Positions 13,555 through 23,161 of a stretch of DNA of 64,000 nucleotides are shown here, piece by piece. The notes beneath the pieces were generated by a model. It was not told where the DNA came from and searched no databases. It was given only the letters and a program-made list of their open reading frames with translations. The stretch covers positions 30,025,949 to 30,089,948 of the forward strand of contig OZ024744.1 in NCBI GenBank assembly GCA_964016885.1. The letters run 5' to 3'. The stretch is from Eledone cirrhosa (Eukaryota; Mollusca; Cephalopoda; Octopoda; Eledonidae). Within the stretch, counting starts at the first letter, position 1; each line of letters opens with the position of its first letter. A program made the position numbers and the translations under genes.

Positions 13555-14100
13555 CTGTTAATGTTGTTATTGTTGTTGTTTTTGTTGGTACTGTTGTTGT
13601 TGTTACTGTTGTTATTGTTGTTGTTTTTGTTGGTACTGTTGTTACTGTTATTGTTGTATTTGTTGTTGTATTTGTTGGTACTGTTGTTACTGTTATTGTT
13701 GTTGTTTTTGTTGGTACTGTTGTTACTGTTATTGTTGTTATTGTTGTTGTTTTTGTTGGTACCGTTGTTGCTGTTTTTGTTGTTATTGTTGTTGTTTTTT
13801 TGGTATTGTTGTTACTTATTACTGGTATTGTTGTCGTTGTTGTTGTTTTTGTTGGTACTGTTGTTGCTGTTACTCTTCTTATTGTTGTTTTTTTTCTTGT
13901 TACTGTCATTGCTGTTATTGTCGTTATTGTTGTTGTTTTTTGTTGGTACTGTTGTTGCTGTTATTGTTGTTATTGTCGTTGTTTTTGTTGGTCCTGTTCT
14001 TGTTGTTATTGTTGTTGTTGCTGTTTTTGTTGATACTGTTGTTACTATTATTGTTGTTATTGTTGTTGTTTTTGTTGGAACTGTTGTTGCTGTTATTGTT
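13555..14100. repeat. Block duplicated ~1.8 kb upstream (right copy)
   Basis: This is the partner of the block at about 11,740-12,240. It shares the TTATTACTGG phrase at 13,817, the CTTGTTACTGTCATTG phrase near 13,900 and the TTGGAACTG ending near 14,077. It carries more small unit differences than the 1.88-kb blocks do, so it is probably an older event. Confidence 0.7.
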
Positions 14101-15312
14101 GTTTTTGTGGGTACTGTTGTTGCTGTTATTGTTGTTATTGTTGTTGTTTTTGTTGATACTGGTGTTGCTGTTATTGTTGTTATTGTTGTTGTTTTTGTTG
14201 GTACTGTTTTTAATGTTATTGTTGTCGTTGTTGTTGTTTTTGTTGGTACTGTTGTTGCTGTTGTCGTTGTTATTGTTGTTGTTTTTGTTGGTACTGTTGT
14301 TGCTGGTATTGTTGTTGTTGTTGTTGTTTTTCTGGTACTGTTGTTGCTGTTATTGTTGTTATTGTTGTTGTTTTTGTTGGTACTGTTGTTACTGTTATTG
14401 TTGTTATTGTTGTTATTGTTGTTGTTTTTGTTGGTACTGTTGGTGCTTTTATTGTTGTTATTGGTGTTGTTTTTGTTGTTACTGTTGTTGCTGTTATTGT
14501 TGTTATTATTGTTGTATTTGTTGTTGTTTTTCTGGTACTGTTGTTGCTGTTATTGTTGTTATTGTTGTTGTTTTTGTTGTTACTTTTGTTACTCTTATTG
14601 TTGTTGTTATTGTTGTTACTGTTGTTTCTATTATTGTTGTTGCTATTGTTGTTTTTGTTGTTACTGTTGTTACTGTTATTGTTGTTGTTGTTGTTTTTGT
14701 TGATACTATTGTTGCTGTTATTGTTGTTATTGTTGTTGTTTTTGTTGGTACTGTTGTTACTGTTATTGTTGTTGTTGTTGTTTTTGTTGATACTATTGTT
14801 GCTGATATTGTTGTTATTGTTGTTGTTTTTGTTGGTACTGTTGTTACTGTTATTGTTGTTGTTGTTGTTTTTGTTGGTACTGATGTTGATGTTATTGTTG
14901 TTGTTGTTGTTTTTGTTGGTACTGTTGTTGCTGTTATTGTTGTTATTGTTGTTGTTTTTGTTGGTACTGTTGTTGCTGTTATTGTTGTTGTTGTTGTTGA
15001 TTTTGTTGGTACCGTTGTTAGTTATTGTTGTTGTTGTTGTTTTTGTTGTTTTTGTTGGGACTGTTGTTGCTGTTACTGTTGTTATTGTTGTTGTTATTGT
15101 TGGTACTGTTGTTACTGTTATTGTTGTTATTGTTGTTGTTTTTGTTGATACTATTGTTGCTGTTATTGTTGTTGTTGTTGTTTTTTGTTGGTACTGTTGT
15201 TGCTGTTATTGTTGTTATAGTTGGTTTTTTTTGTTGGTACTGTTGTTGCTGTTATTGTTGTTGTTGTTGTTGTTTTTGTTGATACTGTTGTTACTGGTAT
15301 TGTTGTTATTGT

Positions 15313-16015
15313 TGTTGTTTTTGTTGGTACTTTTGTTACTGTTATTGTTGTCGTTGGTGTTTTTGTTGGTACTGTTGTTGCTGTTATTGTTGCTGTTGTT
15401 GTTTTTGTTGATACTGTTGTTGTGGTATTGTTGTTATTGTTGCTGTTTTTGTTGGTACTTTTGTTGCTGTTATTGTTGTTGTTTTTGTTGTTTTGTTGGT
15501 TATGTTGTTGCTGTTATTGTTGTTGTTTTTGTTGTTTTGTTGGTATTGTTGTTGCAGTTATTGCTGTTGTTGTTGTTGTTTTTGTTGGTACTGTTGTTGC
15601 TGTTATTGTTGTTATTGTTGTTTTTCATGATACTGTTGTTACTGTTATTGTTGTTGTTGTTGTTGTTTTTGTTGGTACTGTTGTTGCTGTTATTGTTGTT
15701 ATTGTTGTTGTTTTTGTTGGTACTTTTGTTACTGTTATTGTTGTCGTTGGTGTTTTTGTTGGTACTGTTGTTGCTGTTATTGTTGCTGTTGTTGTTTTTG
15801 TTGATACTGTTGTTGTGGTATTGTTGTTATTGTTGCTGTTTTTGTTGGTACTTTTGTTGCTGTTATTGTTGTTGTTTTTGTTGTTTTGTTGGTTATGTTG
15901 TTGCTGTTATTGTTGTTGTTTTTGTTGTTTTGTTGGTATTGTTGTTGCAGTTATTGCTGTTGTTGTTGTTGTTTTTGTTGGTACTGTTGTTGCTGTTATT
16001 GTTGTTATTGTTGTT
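15313..16015. repeat. 393-bp direct duplication inside the GT-rich array
   Basis: The phrase TTGGTTATG occurs at 15,496 and again at 15,889, exactly 393 bp apart. The flanking variants GTTTTGTTGGTATTG and TTGCAGTTATTGC also repeat at this spacing, in the same order. 393 is divisible by three, so the stop-free frames continue through the duplication. That follows from the triplet structure and does not show coding. Confidence 0.8.
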
Positions 16016-16559
16016 TTTTTTGTTGATACTGTTGTTGCTGTTATTTTTGTTGTTGTTGTTTTTGTTGGTTCTGTTGTTACTCTTATTGTTGTTGGTGTTG
16101 TTTTTGATGGTACTGATGTTAATGTTATTGTTGTCGTTGTTGTTGTTTTTGAGGGTACTGTTGTTGCTGTTATTGTTGTTAATGTTTCTTGTTTTTGTTG
16201 GTACTGTTGTTGCTGGTATTGTTGTTATTGTTGTTGTTTTTGTTGGTACTGTTGTTACTGGTATTGTTGTTATTGTTGTTGTTATTCTTGGTACTGTTGT
16301 TGCTGTTATTCTTGTTATTGTTGTTGTTTTTGTTGGTACTGTTGTTGCTGTTATTGTTGTTGTTGTTGTTTTTGTTGGTACTCTTGTTACTGTTATTGTT
16401 GTTGTTGTTTTAGTTGGTACTGTTGTTACTGTTATTGTTGTGGTAGTTGTTATTTTTGTTGATACTATTGTTGCTGGTATTGTTGTTATTGTTGTTGTTT
16501 TTGTTGGTACTGTTGTTGCTGTTATTGTTGTTATTGTTGGTGTTTTTGTTGGTACTGTT

Positions 16560-17080
16560 GTTGCTGTTATTGTTGTTGTTGTTTTTTTTGTTGATACTAT
16601 TGTTACTGATATTGTTGTTGTTGTTGTTGTTTTTGTTGGTACTGTTGTTGCTGTTATTGTTGTTGTTGTTGTTTTTGTTGGTTCTGTTGTTACTGTTATT
16701 ATTGTTGTTGTTATTTTTGATGGTACTGATGTTACTGTTATTGTTGTCGTTGTTGTTGTTTTTGTTGATACTATTGTTGCTGTTATTGTTGTTATTGTTG
16801 GTGTTTTTGTTGGTACTATTGTTGCCTTTATTGTTGTTGTTGTTGTTTTTGTTGGTACTGTTGTTGCTGTTATTGTTGTTGTTGTTGTTGTTTTTGTTGC
16901 TACTGTTGTTGCTGTTATTGTTGTTGTTGTTGTTTTTGTTGGTTCTGTTGTTACTGTTATTATTGTTGTTGTTGTTTTTGATGGTACTGATGTTACTGTT
17001 ATTGTTGTCGTTTTTGTTGTTTTTGTTGATACTATTGTTGCTGTTATTGTTGTCATTGTTGTTGTTTTTGTTGATACTAT
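16560..17080. repeat. 261-bp direct duplication inside the GT-rich array
   Basis: The phrase GTTCTGTTGTTACTG followed by a TTTTTGATGGTACTG variant occurs at 16,681 and again at 16,942, 261 bp apart. A third, more diverged relative lies near 16,068-16,120. This is local amplification close to the right end of the array. Confidence 0.7.
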
Positions 17081-17306
17081 TGTTGCTGGTATTGTTGTTG
17101 TTGTTGTTTGTTGGTACTGTTGTTGCTGTTATTGTTGTTGTTGTTGTTGTTGTTTTTATTGGTACTGTTGTTACTGGTATTTTTGTTATTGTTGTCGTTT
17201 TTGTTGGTACTGTTGTTGCTGTTAGTGTTGTTATTGTTGTTGTTTTTGTTGGTACTGTTGTTACTGGTATTGTTGCTATTGTGGTTGTTTTTGTTGGTAC
17301 TGTGTT

Positions 17307-17806
17307 AGAAATGTTTGGTAATTTTAAATCTGTAACAACATCATTAAAAATGATATTGTTCCTCTTTTCCTTCGTAATATTTTCTTTTATATTTACCTTA
17401 GCTAGAACATTGTCTTGTTGACATGCTGACAAAGTCTCCCTCTCTGTGTGTTGTCTGATAGCACTCTCTCTCTTTCTTGTGTTATTCATGTTGAAAGAAT
17501 TTTTTCCAAATAAATGTTTACATAATACGACACCCCGTAAAGGTGTGCCATTTTATTTACGAGTGACCTCCTGGATTAGGTGGGTCACTTCTTCTAAACT
17601 TTTATCAAGTTTAAAACTTGAAATCGAGGTATACTGTTGAAAAAAACTGGAGCCGATAAGAAGCGTGGCTGGCTTCAATAATAATAATAATAATATTGAT
17701 AATAATAATTTATATAAATCAAAATGGATGCAGCATAAACCTGTTTAGGCCATTACTCCACTGAGTACTCAATATTTGGGGTAGTAGAGTGTGGTAATAT
17801 GAAAGA
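17307..17806. other. Unclassified AT-rich spacer with an (AAT)n tract
   Basis: This segment leaves the GT-rich array and shows no gene I recognise. It holds polypyrimidine patches near 17,370 and 17,462, a short dyad (GTGACC at 17,561 with GGTCAC at 17,582) and an imperfect (AAT)n run at about 17,676-17,712. A minus-strand frame runs from 17,489 into the array and becomes Thr-rich, but its non-repetitive first ~60 residues show no signal peptide or domain. Part of the segment may be a decayed mobile element, but I cannot name a family. Confidence 0.5.
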
Positions 17807-17872
17807 GTCAGGACCCCGACGGCTGAGCTCTTCCTGTTGAAACGGCAAGAGCTCAGCCGTCGGAGTCCCGAC
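17807..17872. repeat. Long inverted repeat (hairpin), 26-bp arms
   Basis: The left arm at 17,807-17,832 and the right arm at 17,847-17,872 are reverse complements at 24 of 26 positions, around a 14-base loop (17,833-17,846). The inner 17 bp, ending in GGCTGAGCTCTT, pair perfectly. The GC-rich stem sits between AT-rich flanks, just before a (TA)n tract. It could be the end of a small foldback element or a structured transcript. I found no second copy in this window. Confidence 0.85.
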
Positions 17873-17881
17873 TATTTCCTT

Positions 17882-18039
<158 letters not shown>

Positions 18040-18329
18040 AAGAAAGTAAGGTTTTTTTTCCACGGGTAAATATTTAAGGAAAAGAAATTGAAAATGCAAC
18101 TGGAGTCTTTTAAGAATATTTATTTATTTTACCTGTTTCATAGTTCTTATGAGTTTCAAAAGTAAAATTGAGATGGAGGGTTTGTGTTTTTATTGTAGTT
18201 TCTCTTGCTTCCAGTTGGAGTTCGAAAATATTTTCTGTTTTCTGCGAAAAAGTGGCTCAAATTGCTATTTGCCATTTTATTTGTTGGTGACATAGTAATT
18301 TTTGTGCCAAAAATGGATGGTCAGTGTCA

Positions 18330-18487
18330 GATATACATATATGTATGTATATCTGCCAATATACATACATACATACATACATGTATGTATATCGGCAAAT
18401 ATACATACATACAGACATACATATATGCATGCACACATACATACATATATACATGCATGCATACATACACACAAACATATATATATA
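18330..18487. repeat. CATA/TATG tetranucleotide tract, probable 3' tail of the minus-strand LINE
   Basis: The tract is mostly (CATA)n on the plus strand, with GTATGTATAT interruptions and two partial repeats of a segment with CTGCC or CGGCA at its centre. Read on the minus strand it directly follows the end of the decayed retrotransposon at 18,488. The same arrangement is seen at 21,283-21,524 behind the second 3' module, so the tetranucleotide run looks like the tail of these elements and not an independent microsatellite. Confidence 0.75.
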
Positions 18488-19015
18488 ATGGCTGCAAATT
18501 TTGCTAAGAGTACTGCCATCGCTTGTCAGCTTACAGAAAATGGTGCACCTTTAGGCTACGGCCAGCCACACGAGCCTGTGACATATCCTGAACAATCAAT
18601 GCCTGTGCCTTGAATGTGTTTTTAGTCGTGAAAGGCCTTGCACTCGACCAATCCCACTCTGAGCATCGAAAACACTACCCGAAAAAGAGAACTGGCCAAC
18701 ATCATCGGATGATTCTGAAGCCGCAGGTTTTTTTCAGAGTTTCCCTCTCTTAGAAAGGTGTTGTGACAACAACTGGGGGTCTTTCACTCTCGGGTGAAAA
18801 GAAAATACTATTTGGATGGCCGTTGACTCTGCTGAGTTCCTCCGCCCTTTGCCGGGTCTTGTATTTCATCCCACAGGGTGTCCAAGATCATCCTCCTCAC
18901 CAAGAAAGCGTGGTCGGGTTGCCGGTTTAGTCGCCAACGACCTGGCCATGAGACAGGTTGTACTAGGTTGCATGTTACCAGTAGCACTGGCGAGTGACCT
19001 GACATACATGCATAG
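18488..19015 (-). mobile_element. 3' module of the LINE, copy A
   Basis: This module aligns with 21,525-22,126 in the same orientation. Shared phrases on the plus strand include GGATGGCC-TTGACTC (18,816 and 21,938), CACCAAGAAA (18,899 and 22,020), GGTTTAGTCGCCAACGAC (about 18,923 and 22,047) and GACAGGTTGTACT (about 18,952 and 22,074). A short frame on the minus strand reads through it without a recognisable domain, so it may be C-terminal coding sequence or 3' untranslated sequence. It ends in the tetranucleotide tract at 18,487. Confidence 0.78.
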
Positions 19016-19095
19016 ATACATACATGATGATTGCAGTGTCTTCACAGACGACAGCCGTCTCTTATTGATTCTTCATTGTCATCCCATCCACGTCT

Positions 19096-19400
19096 ATGAC
19101 TTCATAGATGACTTTGTAGACCAGCTGTAGATCTACATGGTTTATGACACAGGATACAGAAGAGAGTTGTGCCTCCCACAGGACCGATGGTGTCACCCTG
19201 TGGGACACAATCTTTATGTACCACCATGTGTCTGTTTAGTCCAGAACTAGTTCTACACACTTTGTTGCATACCACACACGTTGTTTCACCAGGTCTTTGT
19301 TGAGTGGTGTTGCGGGTGTTTATCCTGCTGACATGACTTCAGGTGTCTAAGATAACCAGTCTTTGAGAGGAGTACACGTTGACAGAACTTGTATGTCCAG
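19096..19400 (-). pseudogene. C-terminal C2H2 zinc-finger region of the LINE protein
   Basis: Three finger-like units are read on the minus strand. The first (about 19,395-19,340) is degenerate: CQRVLL, a GYLRH segment, then LKSC. It lacks one cysteine (Tyr in its place) and ends in Cys, not His. The second (19,278-19,216) is complete, C-x2-C-x12-H-x3-H, beginning CVVCNK and ending HMVVH. The third (19,158-19,096) has the same spacing, beginning CILCHK and containing GLQSH, but a TGA lies between its two histidines. The fingers probably bound nucleic acid for the element. A frameshift separates the first unit from the second. The GL-x-x-H core is typical of C2H2 fingers. Confidence 0.82.
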
Positions 19401-19744
19401 CTACTGATGACATCATCAAGACTGTGAGTACAGCCCTTCCGCCTAACCCTAACCAGCCTTTGAGAGGAGTACACGTTGACAGGACTTGTATGTCCAGCTA
19501 CTGATGACATCATCAAGACTGTGAGTACAGCCCTTCCGCCTAACCCTAACCAGCCTTTGAGAGGAGTACACGTTGACAGGACTTGTATGTCCAGCTACTG
19601 ATGGCATCATCAAGACTGTGAGTACAGCCCTTCCGCCTAACCCTAACCAGCCTTTGAGAGGAGTACACGTTGACAGGACTTGTATGTCCAGCTACTGATG
19701 GCATCATCAAGACTGTGAGCAAAGCTCTTCCTGAGTTGACGCTT
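19357..19744 (-). repeat. Four 97-bp tandem repeats inside the LINE coding region
   Basis: Copies start at 19,357, 19,454, 19,551 and 19,648, marked by CAGCCTTTGAGAGGAG (CAGTCTTTGAG in the first). Spacing is exactly 97 bp each time, and the middle copies differ at one or two bases, which suggests recent amplification. On the minus strand the unit encodes the end of the RT-linked region running into a degenerate zinc finger (SSWTYKFCQRVLL). Because 97 is not divisible by three, each extra copy shifts the frame. The copy junctions contain TAACCCTAACC, a coincidental match to a telomere-type hexamer. Confidence 0.92.
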
Positions 19745-19834
19745 CAGTTGTTTATATTCTAGACGACATTCCTCAAAAGTTTTGTAACTGCCTATGTGCT
19801 TTCTCCACTCAGCCCTATTTAGATCTCTCTCCTC

Positions 19835-21284
19835 TCAGTTGTCTGTATCAAATGTCAGCTCTTTCAGGTTGTTATTGATGCTGTCCCTGAACCTCATTTT
19901 CGGTTTGTGTTGAGGCCTTTTTTCAAGATGGAGGTCACCGTAAAACAGTTGCTTCGGTATCCTGCTTTCTTTCATGCGGACGATATACCTTGTCCAGCAC
20001 ATTTGAGAAGATGTTACTTGGGACTCAATGATTGGACATTCTGCTGCGATAAGAACATGGCTGCCTGGAGGTCTGTCTTGCCACTTGATGTGAAAACGGT
20101 TTGTGGAATAGCGTCCAGGTTTTGGCGGAGTATAAAAGAGCAGACAGAACACACGATCTATACACACACACCTTGGTATTGTTGGTAATGTTGCGATTTG
20201 CCCAAACTCTCTTTTGCAATTTTCCGAAGGCAACAGAGGCCTTCTGGATGCGCAGATGTATTTCAGCATCCAAGGAGTCATCATTTGAGAGTGTGCTACC
20301 CAAGTAGACACATTTATCTACTACTCCCAACCTGGTTCCATTAACCATGATATTGGGTTCAGTATATGGTTCTCCAGGAGCAGGGATAAACATCACTTTG
20401 GTCTTCTAAGGCTGATTGTAAGCCTTAATGCTGTACAAGAGGATGAGAAAGGGCCCATAATGTGTTGTATGTCAGCTTCTGTGTGTGCTAGGAAGTCAGC
20501 ATCGTCGGCGTAAAGAAAGTCTCTGATCAAAGCTTGAAAAGTTTTTGTCTTAGCATTAAACCTTCTTCAGGTGAAAACCTTTCCAGTGGTTCTGAACCGT
20601 AAAACAATGCCTCTGTCACAATCATGGAAAGCATGTGTGAGCAAGGCAGCAAAGAAGATGGAGAAAAACGTAGGAGCTTTACCCTGTTGTCAATTGGGAT
20701 TTCCCCAAATAGTGGACCATTGAAGGTAACTCGAGCTTTCCTATTTCTATGTAACAGCTTTAGCATACTCACAAACTTGGGTGGACATCCCACTTTTCCA
20801 AGTATTACCCAGAATGCATCTCTGTTAACTGTGTCAAAGGTCTCCGTTAGGTCGACAAAGACTTGAAACAGGGGGACACACTGCTCAATGCATTTTTCTT
20901 GTATTTGTCTTATAGAGAAAATCATGTCGACTGTTCCCCTTCCTCTTCTAAACTACTTTGTAATTCCGGGGTAGCTGTAGGACAGACATCCTCCACCAGT
21001 CTGTTGAGTAAAAGTCTTGCGAGAACCTTGCCAACAGCTTCCAACAAAGTGATACCACGGTAGTTGCCACATATTGATTTTTCACCTTTGCCTTTATATA
21101 ATGATAACAGAATACTGTTGATCCAGTCTTGTGGAACCAGGGTCCCATTCCATCAATCAGTGATAAAGATGTTTATTGATTCTTTTACATTATCACCACC
21201 GACTTTCAGCAGTTTGACTGGGATACCATCTGGACCTGGTGCGTTGCCAGAGTTAACCTGCTTGACTGACAACTTTATTTCATA
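19835..21284 (-). pseudogene. Reverse transcriptase domain of a non-LTR retrotransposon, broken
   Basis: Reverse transcriptase copies element RNA into DNA at the target site. Read from 21,284 downward, the recognisable motifs are GNAPGPDGIP (near 21,245), YKGKGEKSICGNYRGI (near 21,080), FVDLT with FDTVNR (near 20,850, motif A region), FLYADDADF (YADD at 20,501-20,512, the catalytic aspartates), VYLGSTLS (near 20,315), RIQKAS (near 20,255) and, in the thumb and connection region, SRIPKQLFYG (near 19,950) and KPKMRFRDSI (near 19,895). The catalytic box is intact, but the frame is broken: a TGA near 21,160, a one-base loss near 20,950, a short loss just before the APT motif near 20,685, a stop near 20,570, and further shifts near 20,430 and 20,110-20,025. 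A short stretch upstream of the YADD shows the insertions and losses expected of neutral decay. Confidence 0.88.
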
Positions 21285-21524
21285 CATACATACATACATA
21301 CAGGCAGACAGACAGACAGACATTCATACATTCATACATATATGCATACATACATACACACATACATACATACATACGTACATACATACATACATGTATA
21401 TATACATACTTACAAACATATATACATACATACAGACATTCATATATTTATACATACATACATATAAACATATATACATACATACATACAGACAGACAAA
21501 CATTCATACATACATACATGGTGG
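21283..21524 (-). repeat. CATA/CAGA tetranucleotide tract, probable tail of LINE copy B
   Basis: The tract is mostly (CATA)n with short CAGACAGA runs at 21,302-21,320 and 21,490-21,500. On the minus strand it follows the end of the 3' module at 21,525 and abuts the 5'-truncated start of the next LINE at 21,284. The parallel with 18,330-18,487 supports its role as an element tail. Confidence 0.75.
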
Positions 21525-22126
21525 CTGCCAACTCGTTTTCGAGTCCGGCCACTACTTTATATCCATGTAGGAGAACCCCTACCGATGCGCTGAACAAGTG
21601 TGACTTTTTAGTCCAGCCAGCGACTTGAAAACTCTGGTACAAACACTACACTTGTGACAATTATTGACACATAGTGCTGGGCCCATGGCACCATGTGATG
21701 ACAAGTGCAGAGAGATCTCCAGATATAAAGCAATGCCTGTGCCGCGAAGCTTTTATAGTGAGCAAAGGCACTGCACAAAGCCAGTCCCACTCTCTTAACC
21801 AAGATGATATTTACCAAAAAGAAGAACACGTCAACATCATTGGATACCATCAGGGTTGCAGGTGTTATATCAGTTTTCCTTCTCCTAGAATTCTGCCTTG
21901 ACAAAGGCTAAAGGGTCATCTCTCCCGGTGATTTTGGATGGCCATTGACTCTTAAGAGCTCCTTTGCCCTTTGACAGGTTTTGTTTTTAGTCTTGCAGGA
22001 TATCCAAAGTCACCCTCCTCACCAAGAAACCTTGGTGGGGTTGCCAGTTTAGTCGCCAACGACCCGACCATGGGACAGGTTGTACTGGAATTCATGTTGC
22101 CGGTAGCACCAACTGGTGACCTGACA
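21525..22126 (-). mobile_element. 3' module of a LINE, copy B, with one C2H2 finger
   Basis: This is a second copy of the 3' module described at 18,488-19,015, more complete at its end. On the minus strand at 21,650-21,585 it encodes an intact C2H2 finger, CSVC then twelve residues including GLKS, then H-x4-H. A readable minus frame (about 21,904-21,608) joins the module to this finger. No reverse-transcriptase motif precedes it, so this is a 3' fragment of a separate insertion, or a duplicated end of the same element. Confidence 0.75.
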
Positions 22127-22172
22127 CATATATACATACATACAGACAGACAGACAAACATACAGACATACA
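22127..22172. repeat. Short CATA/CAGA tract
   Basis: A short run of CATACATACAGACAGACAGA type sequence. In copy A of the LINE a shorter CATA stretch occupies the same position (about 18,999-19,026), so the tract is probably internal to the element and expanded here. Confidence 0.7.
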
Positions 22173-22541
22173 GGCATTTAATAAAGAAACAATGGTAAGA
22201 TTTTCACAATAATAAAAATATACATAAATCTCTTTCCAGACAATAATGATAAATAGAGGAATTATTTCTTTAAACATTCTCAGGAGAACAATTAATAAAA
22301 CTACTTTAATTGTGAGAATATGAGTCGATTTTACTTTCTTAATTGGAAAAACTAATCAAATTGCAGTAAATTACTGTCATTGTGTTTTTATTTTTTATTT
22401 CATGTTATTTTTTTTGTTTATTTTTTTTATTATTTTTTTTTATTATTATTTTGTTTCATTTTTTTTTTCTATCCTTTAAGCTAATTTAATAACTTTTTAT
22501 GTTGAAACCCAATATTACTGAAGTTACAATGTTTTTATGAC
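22173..22541. other. AT-rich unclassified spacer with a T-rich low-complexity stretch
   Basis: No gene or repeat family is recognised. From about 22,381 to 22,478 the plus strand is almost all T with scattered A and G, which would be a poly(A)-like run on the minus strand. That could be the degraded tail of a retroposed copy, but I see no adjoining body or flanking duplication that proves it. Confidence 0.5.
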
Positions 22542-22552
22542 GTGTATATGTG

Positions 22553-22583
22553 TGTATATATATATATCTATCTACATATACAT

Positions 22584-22655
<72 letters not shown>
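22553..22655. repeat. Compound (TA)n-(TG)n microsatellite
   Basis: A TA run (about 22,586-22,625) follows an imperfect TA/CA segment and joins a pure TG run to about 22,655. A second short TA run lies at 22,672-22,684. Confidence 0.9.
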
Positions 22656-22659
<4 letters not shown>

Positions 22660-22890
22660 ATATACAGATACATATATATATATACAAAATTATTTTATTT
22701 GATTTGAGTGGTGTGATAATTCTGTTTCAGTTTTATAGCAGGCCACCCGACTATATCCCATAACTTCATTGGATCTTCACACCGTTTGTTAGAAACATGG
22801 CTGCAATGATTTTTAGATATAATTTATGTATAAACTCTCGGGTCCCAAATAATAGGGGGAAGTGAAATAAACCTGGTAGTTGGAATAAGT

Positions 22891-22919
22891 GGGGAAAGGG
22901 GTGGAAAAAGAGGGTGGGG
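22891..22919 (+). other. Putative G-quadruplex motif 1
   Basis: The run layout is GGGG, loop AAA, GGGG, a 10-base loop, GGG, one base, GGGG. Four runs of at least three Gs with one long loop meet a relaxed quadruplex pattern. Function is not shown. Confidence 0.55.
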
Positions 22920-23161
22920 TCAGAAAAATGGTAATTTTTCTAGGTTGTTTCACTTGATTATTTAAAAACCAGAATTAGTCGTTTAGTTTACATATTAAGA
23001 CCCCAACCCATCCTCTTTATTTTATAACGTATGAGATTTCTAGTAATGTACTTTTTTGTCATGTATAATGTTTTTTTTAATGTCTAAAGAAAATGAATTG
23101 TCGCAGGAATGCTACTACTTAAAATATTTTGCTGGAGATATATTAACTAAATTTAATATGC

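Larger units (their letters stand above)
1..17306. repeat. GT-rich 45-bp minisatellite/satellite array
   Basis: The whole segment is built from triplets such as GTT, ATT, TTT, GGT, ACT and GCT. The commonest unit is 45 bp (15 triplets), seen for example around 6,061-6,106; shorter and longer units differ mostly by whole triplets. A typical unit holds 28 T, 12 G, 3 A and 2 C, so the plus strand is almost all T and G. Each unit carries a T5 run followed by a GGTACTG or GATACTG marker. Stop-free frames of up to about 900 codons arise because the unit length is divisible by three and stop triplets are rare in two plus frames. They read as Val/Leu/Cys-rich on the plus strand and Thr/Asn-rich on the minus strand, and they switch frame repeatedly. 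I therefore call no gene. The array begins outside the window and ends where GGTACTG runs into unique sequence near 17,306. Confidence 0.95.
18488..21284 (-). mobile_element. Decayed non-LTR retrotransposon (LINE), 5'-truncated
   Basis: On the minus strand the order is a reverse-transcriptase region (21,284 to about 19,835), a stretch holding 97-bp tandem repeats (19,744-19,357), C2H2 zinc-finger coding sequence (about 19,395-19,096), a 3' module (about 19,015-18,488) and a TATG-rich tail. No endonuclease domain is seen upstream of 21,284, where a CATA tract begins, so the copy is 5'-truncated. It carries stops and frameshifts and cannot be active. The protein resembles the LINE families abundant in cephalopod genomes. 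I do not assign a clade: motif spacing and C-terminal features suggest a RTE/Jockey-like lineage, but that needs a phylogeny. Confidence 0.85.

Noticed and set aside
14541..17225. 894-codon plus-strand frame, longest in the window
   Set aside because: Pure Leu/Val/Cys low complexity that switches phase at several points. It overlaps equally long frames on both strands, so it follows from composition.
18257..18519. Cys/Tyr/Met-rich frames with a short unique start
   Set aside because: These are translations of the CATA/TATG tail of the LINE, and the unique part belongs to its 3' module.
19441..19660. Telomeric repeat (TAACCC)
   Set aside because: Only two hexamers occur at each 97-bp junction, inside transposon sequence. 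This is not an interstitial telomere tract.
19907..20188. Plus-strand frames over the RT region
   Set aside because: They are antisense to the reverse-transcriptase homology, which lies on the minus strand.
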